From positions 36,495-100,494 of the forward strand of contig NZ_JAENIL010000028.1 of assembly GCF_016595505.1 (NCBI RefSeq): 64,000 bases of DNA. The letters run 5' to 3'. The position numbers were made by a program, and so were the translations under genes. This DNA comes from Pelagicoccus mobilis (GTDB taxonomy: Bacteria > Verrucomicrobiota > Verrucomicrobiia > Opitutales > Opitutaceae). The notes under the pieces were generated by a model. The model was not told where the DNA came from. It saw only the letters and a list, made by a program, of their open reading frames with translations, and ran no database searches. Of the stretch, positions 1 to 7,695 are shown piece after piece (position 1 is the first letter of the stretch; every line of letters begins with the position of its first letter).

Positions 1-1
1 C

Positions 2-145
2 TTCGCTTTCCGCCCATGGGTCAAGGTCGACGACTACTGGGACCTCTTCTTCCAGTTCAACGAGCAGATCAAGCTCCGCCTAGACGAAGAAGGCATCACC
101 ATCCCATTCCCGCAACGCGACGTTCACCTCTTCCAAGAGAAGTAG
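2..145 (+). CDS. MscS-family mechanosensitive channel, C-terminal fragment
   Basis: Open from the window edge in frame 2, giving 47 residues before a TAG stop. The visible tail contains PWVKVDDYWDLFF, then NEQIKLRLDEEGI and ends IPFPQRDVHLF. This is the characteristic C-terminal end of the small-conductance MscS channel cytoplasmic cage, where the '.W..V...DYW' strand precedes 'DE.GI.IPFPQRDVH'. MscS channels sit in the inner membrane and release osmolytes on hypo-osmotic shock. Only the last part of the vestibule domain is present; membrane segments lie outside the window. A strong hairpin terminator follows within 35 bases. Confidence 0.85.
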   Translation, partial: FAFRPWVKVDDYWDLFFQFNEQIKLRLDEEGITIPFPQRDVHLFQEK

Positions 146-178
146 GGAAGTCTTTAGGAACAATAGAATTTCCCAACA

Positions 179-213
179 ACGCGGACGCAGGCATTTGCCT
201 CGTCCGCGTTTTT
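179..213 (+). terminator. Rho-independent terminator after the MscS gene
   Basis: Perfect outer stem ACGCGGACG (179-187) with CGTCCGCGT (201-209). An inner AGGCA/TGCCT pairing extends it, and a run of T follows at 209-213. It lies 34 bases after the MscS stop. Confidence 0.85.
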
Positions 214-228
214 CATATTCGATCAAAA

Positions 229-254
229 GGTAGGGCGGTCTGGCCCAGACCGCC
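229..254 (+). repeat. 26-bp GGTAG-headed REP-like hairpin
   Basis: GGTAG head at 229-233 followed by a 10-bp perfect stem, GGCGGTCTGG (234-243) with CCAGACCGCC (245-254). Exactly 26 bp, like the other copies in the window. It lies between the MscS terminator and the next start codon. Confidence 0.75.
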
Positions 255-279
255 GCAACATCCATCCACTACTGCTACC

Positions 280-1218
280 ATGGCTTACCAAACACGCAGA
301 AAATTCATCCAATCGGCAACGGGCACTCTGGCCGCCTGCACCCTCACGCCCCTCGCTAACTCCAAACCAAACTCAACAGTGACTCCACTCTGTACCAACC
401 AATACCCCTGGGACACCTTCTACCGCCGCTCCGGCAAAGAGTTTTATAGCGATCTCAATCAATCCATCCGAGAAATCGCTGAATCCGGAGCCCAAAGCCT
501 AGAGCCAAATCTCGAAAGTATCGAACAAGTCAATACAATCTCCAGAGCCCTCGAAATAAACGGACTCGAGATGCGCTCGATCTACGTCAACAGCGTTCTC
601 CACGAAGCCGATCAAGCCAATGCTTCCATCGAAAAAGCCCTCCGCATCGCCAGCGAAGCTCAAGAAAAGGCAGGCACCAAAATCGTAGTCACCAACCCTA
701 GCCCAATCAGTTGGGGAGGCCCTGAAAACAAAACCGACAAACAACTCGTCACTCAGGCCAAAGCGCTCGAGACACTCGGCAAGAAACTGTCCCAAGAAGG
801 ACTCACTCTCGCCTATCACAACCACGATTCAGAACTCCGCCTCGGAGCGCGCGAGCTCCATCATTGCCTCGCGTCAACGAACCCTGAATACGTCAAATAC
901 TGCCTCGACTCGCATTGGGTCTACCGAGGCTGCGAAGATTCAAACGTAGCCCTCTTCGATGTGGTGGAACTCTACGCCAGCCGAATCGTCGAACTGCACC
1001 TCCGGCAATCGACCAATGGAGTCTGGGACGAGTCCTTCTCGACTCAGGGAGACGTCGACTACCACCGCTTGCTCACCACCCTCCAGGAAAAAGAAATCTC
1101 TCCCCTTATCGTCGCCGAGCAAGCAGTGGAAAAGCAGAGCCCCAATACCTTAGACGCCCTTTCCGCGCACAAGATCACGCACGCGAACATTCGCACGCAA
1201 TTCGCCGCATTCCTCTAG
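280..1218 (+). CDS. Tat-exported sugar phosphate isomerase/epimerase-like TIM-barrel protein
   Basis: 312 residues from the ATG at 280. The frame is open further upstream, but that stretch runs back through the terminator and the REP element, so it is excluded. The N-terminus carries a twin-arginine signal (TRRKFIQSATGTLAA, residues 5-19), which predicts Tat export. The body fits the xylose-isomerase-like AP_endonuc_2 TIM barrel: AYHNHDSEL in mid-protein, YCLDSHWVYRG, ELHLRQSTNG and IVAEQAVE match the usual metal-ligand strands of sugar epimerases (HNHD, LD.GH, HLKD, E). The usual HLKD strand reads HLRQ here, so metal ligation may be altered. The substrate is unknown. It could act on periplasmic sugars or be a non-catalytic relative. 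Confidence 0.75.
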   Translation: MAYQTRRKFIQSATGTLAACTLTPLANSKPNSTVTPLCTNQYPWDTFYRRSGKEFYSDLNQSIREIAESGAQSLEPNLESIEQVNTISRALEINGLEMRSIYVNSVLHEADQANASIEKALRIASEAQEKAGTKIVVTNPSPISWGGPENKTDKQLVTQAKALETLGKKLSQEGLTLAYHNHDSELRLGARELHHCLASTNPEYVKYCLDSHWVYRGCEDSNVALFDVVELYASRIVELHLRQSTNGVWDESFSTQGDVDYHRLLTTLQEKEISPLIVAEQAVEKQSPNTLDALSAHKITHANIRTQFAAFL

Positions 1219-1239
1219 CGCCGCTCGTCCCCACTATTG

Positions 1240-1965
1240 ATGAATCCGCATCCCGCCTTCTCCCAGACCGAACATCGCCCTTGGCAAATCCCAAACGGGC
1301 CTTGGGTCATGCAGCAAGAGTGGCTAGATCTTTTGTTCATTCACTGGGAAATCGCGCCTGCCGATCTGCGGCCTTACATTCCCGAAGGACTTGAAATCGA
1401 TACCTACGATGGCAAAGCATGGTTAGGAGTCGTCCCCTTCTCTATGCGCGAGGTGGCTCCCCGCGGATGCCCGAAACCTTCAGCCCTGTGCGATTTTCCC
1501 GAGATCAACATCCGCACCTACGTCATTAAAGACGGTAAACCGGGCGTCTGGTTCTTCAGCCTCGACGTGCCGCACCGCCTACCGGTCTGGATCGCCCGCA
1601 GCTTTTTCCATCTGCCCTACTTCCGAGCAGAAATGCAGGTCGAACAGCACGGAGATCGAACATACTATCGATCCACCTACGGAGAACGCACCTTCTCAGC
1701 GACCTACCGCGGCCTCGCACCTGTCACTCCCGAGCGAGGCAGCTTCGAGGACTGGGCCACTGAACGCTACTGCCTCTACTCGCAAAACAAGTCCGGGCAA
1801 CTCTTTCGCGGCGAAGTCCAACACCCACGCTGGAGCGTCCAGACAGCGGAATACGAAATCCAAGAGAACACCATGCTAGATGCATTCCCAATCGGGCAAA
1901 TGCACCCAAGCGTCCTCTTCAGCAAACACATCCCCGTCACCGTCTGGTGGCCGGAACGCTGCTAA
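1240..1965 (+). CDS. DUF2071 (YqjF-like) protein
   Basis: 241 residues from the ATG at 1240; a TTG three bases upstream is an unlikely alternative. Recognised as the DUF2071/YqjF family (acetoacetate-decarboxylase-like fold) by WLDLLFIHWEIAP near the start, then PEGLEIDTYDGKAWLGVVPF, the central INIRTYV strand and GVWFFSLDV. No catalytic lysine assignment is attempted and the cellular role is unknown. It follows the TIM-barrel gene by 21 bases on the same strand and may be co-transcribed. A REP-like element begins at the base after its stop codon. Confidence 0.8.
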   Translation: MNPHPAFSQTEHRPWQIPNGPWVMQQEWLDLLFIHWEIAPADLRPYIPEGLEIDTYDGKAWLGVVPFSMREVAPRGCPKPSALCDFPEINIRTYVIKDGKPGVWFFSLDVPHRLPVWIARSFFHLPYFRAEMQVEQHGDRTYYRSTYGERTFSATYRGLAPVTPERGSFEDWATERYCLYSQNKSGQLFRGEVQHPRWSVQTAEYEIQENTMLDAFPIGQMHPSVLFSKHIPVTVWWPERC

Positions 1966-1991
1966 GGTAGAGTCCGACCACCGCGGCGGAC
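1966..1991 (+). repeat. 26-bp GGTAG-headed REP-like hairpin
   Basis: GGTAG at 1966-1970 directly abuts the TAA of the preceding gene. It is followed by GTCCG (1972-1976) pairing with CGGAC (1987-1991) and further imperfect inner pairing. Total length 26 bp, as in the other copies. Confidence 0.65.
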
Positions 1992-2018
1992 CGGATAGGA
2001 CCAAGCCGAGCGAGTAAC

Positions 2019-2330
2019 CTACGCCAAGTAACTGCAAACGTACTGGCAGTTGTCAGCGACTTCGATGGTGAAGCCAGAATTCGCAGGCACTTCGAAATAG
2101 CTGCCCGCCTCGTAGCTCTTCTTTTCCGTCTCGCCATCAAGAACGACCGAGCACGCGCCACCCGCCACATCCATACGCTCTGCAGCTTCAGTACCGAAAT
2201 GGTAGCTGCCAGGAAGAATCACACCTAGCGTCTTCTTCTCACCTTCCGCAGTGATGATGGTGTGAGAAACTACTTTTCCGTCGAAGTAGAGATTAGCTTC
2301 AGCAAGGGCGGTAACGTTTTCAAATTTCAT
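2019..2330 (-). CDS. ppnP: Pyrimidine/purine nucleoside phosphorylase PpnP
   Basis: 103 residues from the ATG at 2330 (MKFENVTALAEANLYFDGKV). The frame is open 34 codons further upstream, but that stretch has no family match and overlaps a repeat. PpnP (formerly DUF1255/YaiE) is a small cupin that phosphorolyses a broad range of nucleosides to base and ribose-1-phosphate. Matching features are GVILPGSYHFGTEAAERMDV, CSVVLDGE, GSYFEVPANSGF and the terminal CQYVCSYL. Length fits the family (about 95-105). It stands alone on the minus strand with a large palindromic region upstream. Confidence 0.9.
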   Translation of the reverse strand: MKFENVTALAEANLYFDGKVVSHTIITAEGEKKTLGVILPGSYHFGTEAAERMDVAGGACSVVLDGETEKKSYEAGSYFEVPANSGFTIEVADNCQYVCSYLA

Positions 2331-2371
2331 CCGGCGTGAATCTTCGAGAACGCCACTCAAGGCAAGAAAAA

Positions 2372-2480
2372 GGTAGGGCTCGACCGCCGGCTGTGCGCCG
2401 CCGTAGCCTCTGGCGAAGGAGTGGCGAGCCACGCAGAACTGATTCGACCACTGCCGTCTGCCCGGCGGTCAGACCCTACC
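2372..2480. repeat. Inverted pair of REP-like elements
   Basis: The left arm starts GGTAGGG and reads GACCGCCGG at 2382-2390. The right arm is its inverse, CCGGCGGTC (2462-2470) to CCCTACC (2474-2480). Over 19 bases the arms match at 16 positions. The right copy (2455-2480, minus strand) is a full 26-bp element with GTCTG/CAGAC stem and ACCGCCGGG loop. The left copy (2372-2397) has lost stem pairing. Confidence 0.7.
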
Positions 2481-2517
2481 CACCCCCAAAAGACTAGCCC
2501 ATCTCCCACCCTTAATC

Positions 2518-2557
2518 TGCGCAGCTTTGAACGTAACGTTACGTAGCAAACTGCGCA
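2518..2557. promoter_or_regulatory. 40-bp dyad upstream of ppnP
   Basis: A perfect 14-base palindrome ACGTAACGTTACGT (2531-2544) is embedded in outer arms TGCGCAG.TTTG (2518-2529) and CAAACTGCGCA (2547-2557). It lies about 190 bp upstream of the ppnP start. It may be an operator or cruciform; no regulator is identified. Confidence 0.45.
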
Positions 2558-2579
2558 AAATAGTATCGCCCATGCCCCC

Positions 2580-2608
2580 AAAAAAAACGGACCGGAAAAT
2601 CCGGCCCG
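2580..2608 (-). terminator. Terminator of the pfl/OFA operon
   Basis: Read on the minus strand: stem CGG.CCGGA with TCCGG.CCG around a short loop, followed by eight T. It lies 28 bases after the OFA transporter stop. Confidence 0.8.
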
Positions 2609-2636
2609 TCGTACAGGAAACAAAACTAAAAATATT

Positions 2637-3893
2637 TTATGCCGCAGCCTGAGCGAGCTTGAGGGCTCGTATCTTGCGGATGTTGAACTGGATCAAGATC
2701 GACGCCACCAGAGCGACCACGAAGAGACCGGCGAAGATCTGAAGCGTCTGCTCGTAGCTTCCAGTTGTTTCACGAACACGGGCAGCGATAAGAGGTCCAA
2801 CCAATCCTGCAGCCGCCCATGCGGTCAGGATGTTGCCATGAATCGCGGACAAGCGCTTCGTTCCAAACACATCGCCGATGTAGGCAGGGATCGATGCGAA
2901 CCCACCTCCGTAACAAGTGAGGATCAGAAACACCACCGCCTGGAAAAGGAAGGAACTGGTTGTCTTCGGGAGAATGAAGAAGGCCGCGATCTGGATCACG
3001 AAAAACGCTGTGTAAGTCATCGGGCGACCGATCACATCTGAGAATGAAGCCCAAGAGATACGGCCAATGCCGTTAAACAATCCCATCAAGCCAACCATAG
3101 TCGCCGCAGCAGCAGGCGTGAGCCCCGCGATCTCCTGAGACATCGGAGACGCCACCGAGATAACCGCGATACCGCAGGTGATGTTGATGAAGAGCATGAT
3201 CCACATGTAATAGAAACGGATCGTGCCAAGAGCTTCGATGGAGTTCACCTGAGCAAGGTCCTCTCTCTTCTTAACCTTGCCAGCCTTCTGAGCCGCCGAG
3301 AAGCCTTCTGGCTCCCAACCTTCAGGCGGCGCTTCCAGATACTGGGCCGAAGCCATCATGATCACAAAGTAAGCAACAGCAAGTATCCAGAAAGTAGGAG
3401 CGATACCCACGTTGGTCATCAAAAACTGAATCAAGCTACTCGCCAGCAACGCTCCAAAGCCGAAGCCCATGATCGCAAGACCAGTCGCCAATCCGCGACG
3501 GTCCGGGAACCACTTCACGAGGGTTGATACCGGACAGATATAGCCTACGCCCAAACCAATGCCGCTAATCACTCCGTATCCAAGATAGAATACATAGATC
3601 TGATTCAACGACACGCCCAATCCCGCGATTGCAAGACCAGTACAGTAAAGAGTAGCCGAAAGCATGCCGCTCTTTCGCGGCCCCATTCGCTCAACTGTCG
3701 GGCCAAGGAAGGCAGCAGACAATCCCAAGAACAGGATCGCAATACTGAAAGCCCAAGCTGTCTGGGTCGGTTCCCAGCCAAGCTCCGCAAATAACGGTTT
3801 CTTGAATACGCTGTACGCGTAAACCGCACCAATCGATACGTGAACGCCAACCGCTGATGCAGCGATCAGCCAACGATTCTTAATTTTCTTCAT
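2637..3893 (-). CDS. OFA-family MFS transporter (oxalate/formate antiporter type)
   Basis: 418 residues, about 12 membrane segments. The start ATG at 3893 has an AGGAAAG Shine-Dalgarno immediately upstream. Family signatures of the OFA branch of MFS are GAVYAYSVFKKPL in the first helix region, GLGVGYICPVSTLVKWFPDR after helix 4, and GLATGLAIMGFGFGALL. The C-terminal half has GLMGLFNGIGRISWASFSD and CYGGGFASIPAYIGDVFG. OFA members exchange small carboxylates such as oxalate, formate or lactate at the inner membrane. Being 48 bp downstream of pflA in the same direction suggests export of formate or another fermentation acid. Substrate is inferred only from context. Confidence 0.85.
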   Translation of the reverse strand: MKKIKNRWLIAASAVGVHVSIGAVYAYSVFKKPLFAELGWEPTQTAWAFSIAILFLGLSAAFLGPTVERMGPRKSGMLSATLYCTGLAIAGLGVSLNQIYVFYLGYGVISGIGLGVGYICPVSTLVKWFPDRRGLATGLAIMGFGFGALLASSLIQFLMTNVGIAPTFWILAVAYFVIMMASAQYLEAPPEGWEPEGFSAAQKAGKVKKREDLAQVNSIEALGTIRFYYMWIMLFINITCGIAVISVASPMSQEIAGLTPAAAATMVGLMGLFNGIGRISWASFSDVIGRPMTYTAFFVIQIAAFFILPKTTSSFLFQAVVFLILTCYGGGFASIPAYIGDVFGTKRLSAIHGNILTAWAAAGLVGPLIAARVRETTGSYEQTLQIFAGLFVVALVASILIQFNIRKIRALKLAQAAA

Positions 3894-3941
3894 CTTTCCT
3901 AAATCACAGTAGTGGATCGCCTCGATCGAGGCGACCGCCTC

Positions 3942-4718
3942 CTAAATCGCAGTCACACCATAACGCGCGAAAATCGAACGAGCCTTGATAATATCCTGAT
4001 TCGAAGGCTCCTTGGTTTCCGCTAGCTTGTATGGCAAACCAAGCTGCTTGTACTTGCTCTCCCCCATCTTGTGAAAGGGGAGAATTTCCACCTTGGCGAC
4101 ATTGCCAAGGGTTGAAACAAAACGGGCTAAGCCGTCGATATTGCTCTCTACATCAGTGAGGCCGGGAACCAGAACGAAACGTATCCAAACATCGATACCA
4201 AGACGTTCAAGGCGTTCCGCGAACTCGAGCGTCGGGCTAATCCGAACACCTGTCGTTTCCTTGTAGATGTCGGGATCCCAGCTTTTGATATCGAGCAGGA
4301 CGAGGTCCACATTCTGCAAGAGAGCGTCCGTTGCGTGGTGGCCGGCGAATCCAGAAGTATCGAGCGCAGTGTGCAAGCCAGCTTCCTTGGCACCACGGAA
4401 AACCGCATGCACGAACTCTGGCTGCATGAGGGGCTCCCCACCACTGATGGTGAGCCCGCCGCTGCGAATGAAGTTCTTGTACTTGACGACATCCTTCAGC
4501 GCCTCACCTGCCGTCGTTACCTTTCCGCTCGGTTTGCCCTGAGCGTCCGGGTTGTGGCAGTACTGGCACCGAAGAGGACACCCGTGGAGAAAGAGCACGT
4601 AGCGCAGCCCAGGGCCGTCTACCGTACCGCATGTCTCCACAGAGTGGATATGGCCCTCTTCCGAGAGCATCTCCTCCAGAGGTATTTCGACCTCTGGTTC
4701 AGCGTATGTCGTTGTCAT
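3942..4718 (-). CDS. pflA: Pyruvate formate-lyase activating enzyme
   Basis: 258-residue radical SAM enzyme that installs the glycyl radical on PflB. The CX3CX2C cluster motif is HGCPLRCQYCHNPD (C47, C51, C54), followed by GGLTISGGEPLMQPEF and LDTSGFAG, all typical of PflA. The ATG at 4718 is chosen because a GGAGGA Shine-Dalgarno lies 7 bases upstream. A longer reading starting at 4754 would overlap the pflB stop and has no such site. It lies 32 bp after pflB, so the two are clearly co-transcribed. Length is close to the usual 245-250 with a short N-terminal extension. Confidence 0.95.
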   Translation of the reverse strand: MTTTYAEPEVEIPLEEMLSEEGHIHSVETCGTVDGPGLRYVLFLHGCPLRCQYCHNPDAQGKPSGKVTTAGEALKDVVKYKNFIRSGGLTISGGEPLMQPEFVHAVFRGAKEAGLHTALDTSGFAGHHATDALLQNVDLVLLDIKSWDPDIYKETTGVRISPTLEFAERLERLGIDVWIRFVLVPGLTDVESNIDGLARFVSTLGNVAKVEILPFHKMGESKYKQLGLPYKLAETKEPSNQDIIKARSIFARYGVTAI

Positions 4719-4725
4719 GGGACAG

Positions 4726-4731
4726 TCCTCC
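4726..4731 (-). promoter_or_regulatory. Shine-Dalgarno deciding the pflA start
   Basis: GGAGGA on the minus strand, 7 bases before the ATG at 4718. It favours this start over the in-frame ATG at 4754. Confidence 0.75.
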
Positions 4732-4750
4732 GCACGACCTGCCGCGCAGG

Positions 4751-7033
4751 TCATAGTAGTTCGTGGAACGTCCGATTAATCACGTCGAGCTGTTGCTCGC
4801 GAGTGAGTTTAATGAAGTTCACCGCGTATCCGGAAACACGGATAGTGAGCTGCGGGTACTTCTCTGGATGCTCCATCGCGTCGAGCAGAGTCTCCTTCTC
4901 GAACACGTTCACGTTGATGTGGTGACCGCTTTCGGCGAAGTAACCGTCGAGCAGGCTGCTCAGGTTTCTAACCTGGTCCGCAGGGGTCTTACCGAGCGCC
5001 TTCGGAACGATAGAGAATGTGTAAGAGATGCCGTCTTGCGAGTGCTCGTATGGGAGCTTCGCTACGGAAGCCATAGAAGCAACCGCTCCCTTGGTATCAC
5101 GACCGTGCATTGGGTTCGCACCTGGAGCGAAAGGCTCGCCTTCCTTACGTCCGCAAGGAGTGCTACCAGTCTTCTTGCCGTAAACGACGTTAGACGTGAT
5201 AGTGAGAACGGACTGTGTTGGAACTGCGTTGCGGTACATTGGCTGTACGCGAACCTTGTCCATGAAGTCTTCAACAAGCTGGTTGGCGATCGCGTCTACC
5301 GCGTCGTCGTTGTTACCATACTTTGGATACTCGCCTTCTACTTCGTAGTCGACTGCGATTCCCGCTTCGTTGCGGATAACCTTAACCTTAGCATTCTTAA
5401 CCGCGGAGAAGGAGTCAGCAGCGACGGAGAGACCAGCGATGCCACAAGCCATGGTGCGGAGCACAACCCGATCGTGCAGAGCCATCATGATGTTCTCTGG
5501 CGAGTACTTGTCGTGCATGTAGTGGATGATGTTGAGCGCCTTGACGTAAGTCTTAGCGAGCCAATCAGTCATCTTGTCGAAACGCTCGACGAGGTCGTCG
5601 TACTCAAGGTAGTCGCCCTTGAACGGCTCGATGGCTGGGCCAACTTGCTTGCCGCTCTTTTCGTCAACACCGCCGTTGATCGAGTAAAGGATCGCCTTGG
5701 CCAGGTTTGCACGAGCTCCGAAGAACTGCATTTGCTTGCCGATCCGCATTGCGGAAACACAGCAGGCGATGCCGTAGTCGTCTCCCCAATACGGACGCAT
5801 AAGGTCGTCACTTTCGTACTGGATAGAGCTAGTCTCGATTGAAACCTTCGAGCAGTAGTCCTTGAAGCCTTGTGGGAGCTGCTCGGACCAGAGAACCGTG
5901 AGATTCGGCTCTGGAGCTGGGCCAAGGTTGTAAAGAGTCTGCAGAACACGGAAGCTGCTCTTGGTAACGAGCGTGCGTCCGTCTTCACCCATGCCGCCGA
6001 TGCTTTCAGTTACCCAAGTTGGGTCGCCGGAGAAAAGCGCATCGTAGTCCTTGGTACGGATGAAGCGTACGATACGCATCTTCATCACTAGGTGGTCGAT
6101 GATCTCTTGAACTTCTTCTTCAGTGATCTTGCCGTTCGCTAGATCGCGCTCGAAGTAGATGTCGAAGAAAGAAGCCGTGCGGCCGAAAGACATTGCCGCC
6201 CCGTTCTGGTCCTTGATCGCGCCGAGATAGGCGAAGTAAGTCCACTGAACCGCTTCGCGACCATTGACCGCTGGCTTGGAGATATCGAAGCCGTACGCTT
6301 CGGCCATGGTCTTGAGATCCTTGAGCGCCTGGACCTGATCGGAGATCTCTTCGCGCTCACGTACCCAATCCTCATTGAAGTCCTCGTTGTCGCTGGCCTT
6401 GAAGGTCGCGATCTTGTCCTCGATGAGACGGTCTACACCATAGAGAGCGACGCGGCGGTAGTCACCGATAATACGGCCACGGCCATAACCATCTGGAAGA
6501 CCGGTCACGATACCCGCGCTACGAGCCTTGCGAATGTCCTCGGTGTAGCACGCGAAAACGCCGTCATTGTGCGTCTTGCGGTGGTTTTGGAAAATATCGA
6601 GAGTGGTCGGATCCATATCGCGGCCGTGCGCCTGCAGCGCCTTTTGAGCGATACGGTAGCCGCCGTATGGGAGCATACCGCGCTTGAGCGGCTTGTCCGT
6701 CTGAACACCAACGATCTGCTCTAGATCCTTATTGATGTAGCCCGCTCCATGAGAAGCGACCTTGCTTACGACCTTGTCGTCCGCGTCGAGAACGCCACCT
6801 GCGTCCAGCTCTTGCTTGAGCAAAACCTTGAGTTCGTCCCAAAGCTTCTCGGTGCGGGCCGTCGGGCCAGTTAGGAAAGAATAATCCTCGGTGTAAGGCG
6901 TGTAGTTAGCTTGAATGAAGCCGCGTACATCAATTTCCGTTTCCCAATTTCCGCCTTCGAACCCACTCCATGCATGGGAGCCGGTTGTGTCCGAAGCGTC
7001 GGATTTCGATTCACGTTTTTCTATTGTTGGCAC
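4751..7033 (-). CDS. pflB: Formate C-acetyltransferase (pyruvate formate-lyase)
   Basis: Converts pyruvate and CoA to acetyl-CoA and formate under anaerobic conditions. The adjacent catalytic cysteines are in [11 protein letters not shown] (C424-C425), and the glycyl-radical site is RVSGYAVNF near the C-terminus (G735). Both positions agree within a few residues with E. coli PflB. I prefer the GTG start at 7033. An AGGAG lies 11 bases upstream of it, the product is then 760 residues (the standard length), and the ATG at 7093 has no ribosome site. The N-terminal [19 protein letters not shown] and NYTPY match the family. First gene of pflB-pflA-OFA transporter. Confidence 0.95.
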   Translation of the reverse strand: MPTIEKRESKSDASDTTGSHAWSGFEGGNWETEIDVRGFIQANYTPYTEDYSFLTGPTARTEKLWDELKVLLKQELDAGGVLDADDKVVSKVASHGAGYINKDLEQIVGVQTDKPLKRGMLPYGGYRIAQKALQAHGRDMDPTTLDIFQNHRKTHNDGVFACYTEDIRKARSAGIVTGLPDGYGRGRIIGDYRRVALYGVDRLIEDKIATFKASDNEDFNEDWVREREEISDQVQALKDLKTMAEAYGFDISKPAVNGREAVQWTYFAYLGAIKDQNGAAMSFGRTASFFDIYFERDLANGKITEEEVQEIIDHLVMKMRIVRFIRTKDYDALFSGDPTWVTESIGGMGEDGRTLVTKSSFRVLQTLYNLGPAPEPNLTVLWSEQLPQGFKDYCSKVSIETSSIQYESDDLMRPYWGDDYGIACCVSAMRIGKQMQFFGARANLAKAILYSINGGVDEKSGKQVGPAIEPFKGDYLEYDDLVERFDKMTDWLAKTYVKALNIIHYMHDKYSPENIMMALHDRVVLRTMACGIAGLSVAADSFSAVKNAKVKVIRNEAGIAVDYEVEGEYPKYGNNDDAVDAIANQLVEDFMDKVRVQPMYRNAVPTQSVLTITSNVVYGKKTGSTPCGRKEGEPFAPGANPMHGRDTKGAVASMASVAKLPYEHSQDGISYTFSIVPKALGKTPADQVRNLSSLLDGYFAESGHHINVNVFEKETLLDAMEHPEKYPQLTIRVSGYAVNFIKLTREQQLDVINRTFHELL

Positions 7034-7044
7034 TGCTTTTTTGT

Positions 7045-7049
7045 CTCCT
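7045..7049 (-). promoter_or_regulatory. Shine-Dalgarno supporting a GTG start for pflB
   Basis: AGGAG on the minus strand, 11 bases before the GTG at 7033. It would be internal to the coding region if the ATG at 7093 were used. Confidence 0.5.
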
Positions 7050-7149
7050 GAATACGAAGCGGTCACCCCTATTAAGCACCGCTTGATGAACATTAGATAT
7101 GTTTATACGGAGACCGATATTCAAATCTGAGCACTAATCCATGAAAAAC

Positions 7150-7163
7150 TTACCTTTAGGTAA
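7150..7163. promoter_or_regulatory. Dyad TTACCT-N2-AGGTAA upstream of pflB
   Basis: Perfect 6-base inverted arms with a 2-base spacer, about 120 bp upstream of the pflB start, in an AT-rich stretch. A candidate operator; no clear FNR box (TTGAT-N4-ATCAA) was found. Confidence 0.35.
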
Positions 7164-7184
7164 TTAATTAAGAAAACTTATAGG

Positions 7185-7198
7185 CGTGAGCGCTTTCT
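7185..7198. promoter_or_regulatory. cre-like AGCGCTTTCT site upstream of pflB
   Basis: CGTGAGCGCTTTCT shares ten consecutive bases with the site upstream of the chemoreceptor operon (11517-11530, opposite strand). It resembles LacI/CcpA-type operators built on AAGCGCTT. About 150 bp upstream of pflB. Confidence 0.3.
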
Positions 7199-7244
7199 CA
7201 AATAGCCATAAGTGTCAGCAATGCGGACTTATCCCGCATAAACA

Positions 7245-7553
7245 CTAGGCTCGTTGCGGTTCGTCCCTTAGGGAGCGTTCCACCCAAAACGGAGCAAACG
7301 GCACCCAAGCCGCCAAAAAGAAGATCACCACACGTTTCATCTGCCACTCCAACTTGCCGGCCGCCAGAATCAGCATTCCTACGTACGCGATGAACAAAAG
7401 ACCGTGAATCCAGCCTACATAGGTCACCGCTTCGGGCATTCCAGCCAAATATTTCAGAGGCATCGCGATCAGAAAAAGGATCACTGTCGAAACGCCTTCA
7501 GCAAAGGCGGTTTTCCGAAAAAGGCTTAGGCACGCTGCGTTGTTCATGGGCAT
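7245..7553 (-). CDS. DUF3817 integral membrane protein
   Basis: About 102 residues from the ATG at 7553; the frame opens with a TTG at 7577, which is less likely. Three hydrophobic segments with the DUF3817 signature: FAEGVSTVILFLIAMPLKY, then YVGWIHGLLFIAYV, then a last segment ending FFLAAWVPFAPFWVER. These are small inner-membrane proteins of unknown role, often annotated YdzA-like. No obvious ribosome site and no operon partner; the next gene upstream is on the other strand. Confidence 0.75.
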   Translation of the reverse strand: MPMNNAACLSLFRKTAFAEGVSTVILFLIAMPLKYLAGMPEAVTYVGWIHGLLFIAYVGMLILAAGKLEWQMKRVVIFFLAAWVPFAPFWVERSLRDEPQRA

Positions 7554-7695
7554 CACCAAAGAAAAGGCCCAACGCAAAGCAAGCCCATCCGGATGCGAAG
7601 AAACACTTTTCGCTTGCTCTCCTACGGTTGTAGTACTTTACTCTCCCTATTCCTACACTCGTAAGATTTATTAACCCCCACCAACCCACCCCAGC

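Larger units (their letters stand above)
2331..2636. other. Gene-free interval holding REP pair, dyad and terminator
   Basis: 306 bases between ppnP and the OFA transporter. From left to right it holds an inverted pair of REP-like elements (2372-2480), a 40-bp dyad (2518-2557) and the transporter's terminator (2580-2608). ORFs across it are incidental. Confidence 0.7.

Noticed and set aside
4763..5842. 359-aa plus-strand ORF inside pflB
   Set aside because: Antisense to a highly conserved enzyme region; no family resemblance.
7094..7244. FNR box upstream of pflB
   Set aside because: No TTGAT-N4-ATCAA match was found; only other dyads are present.
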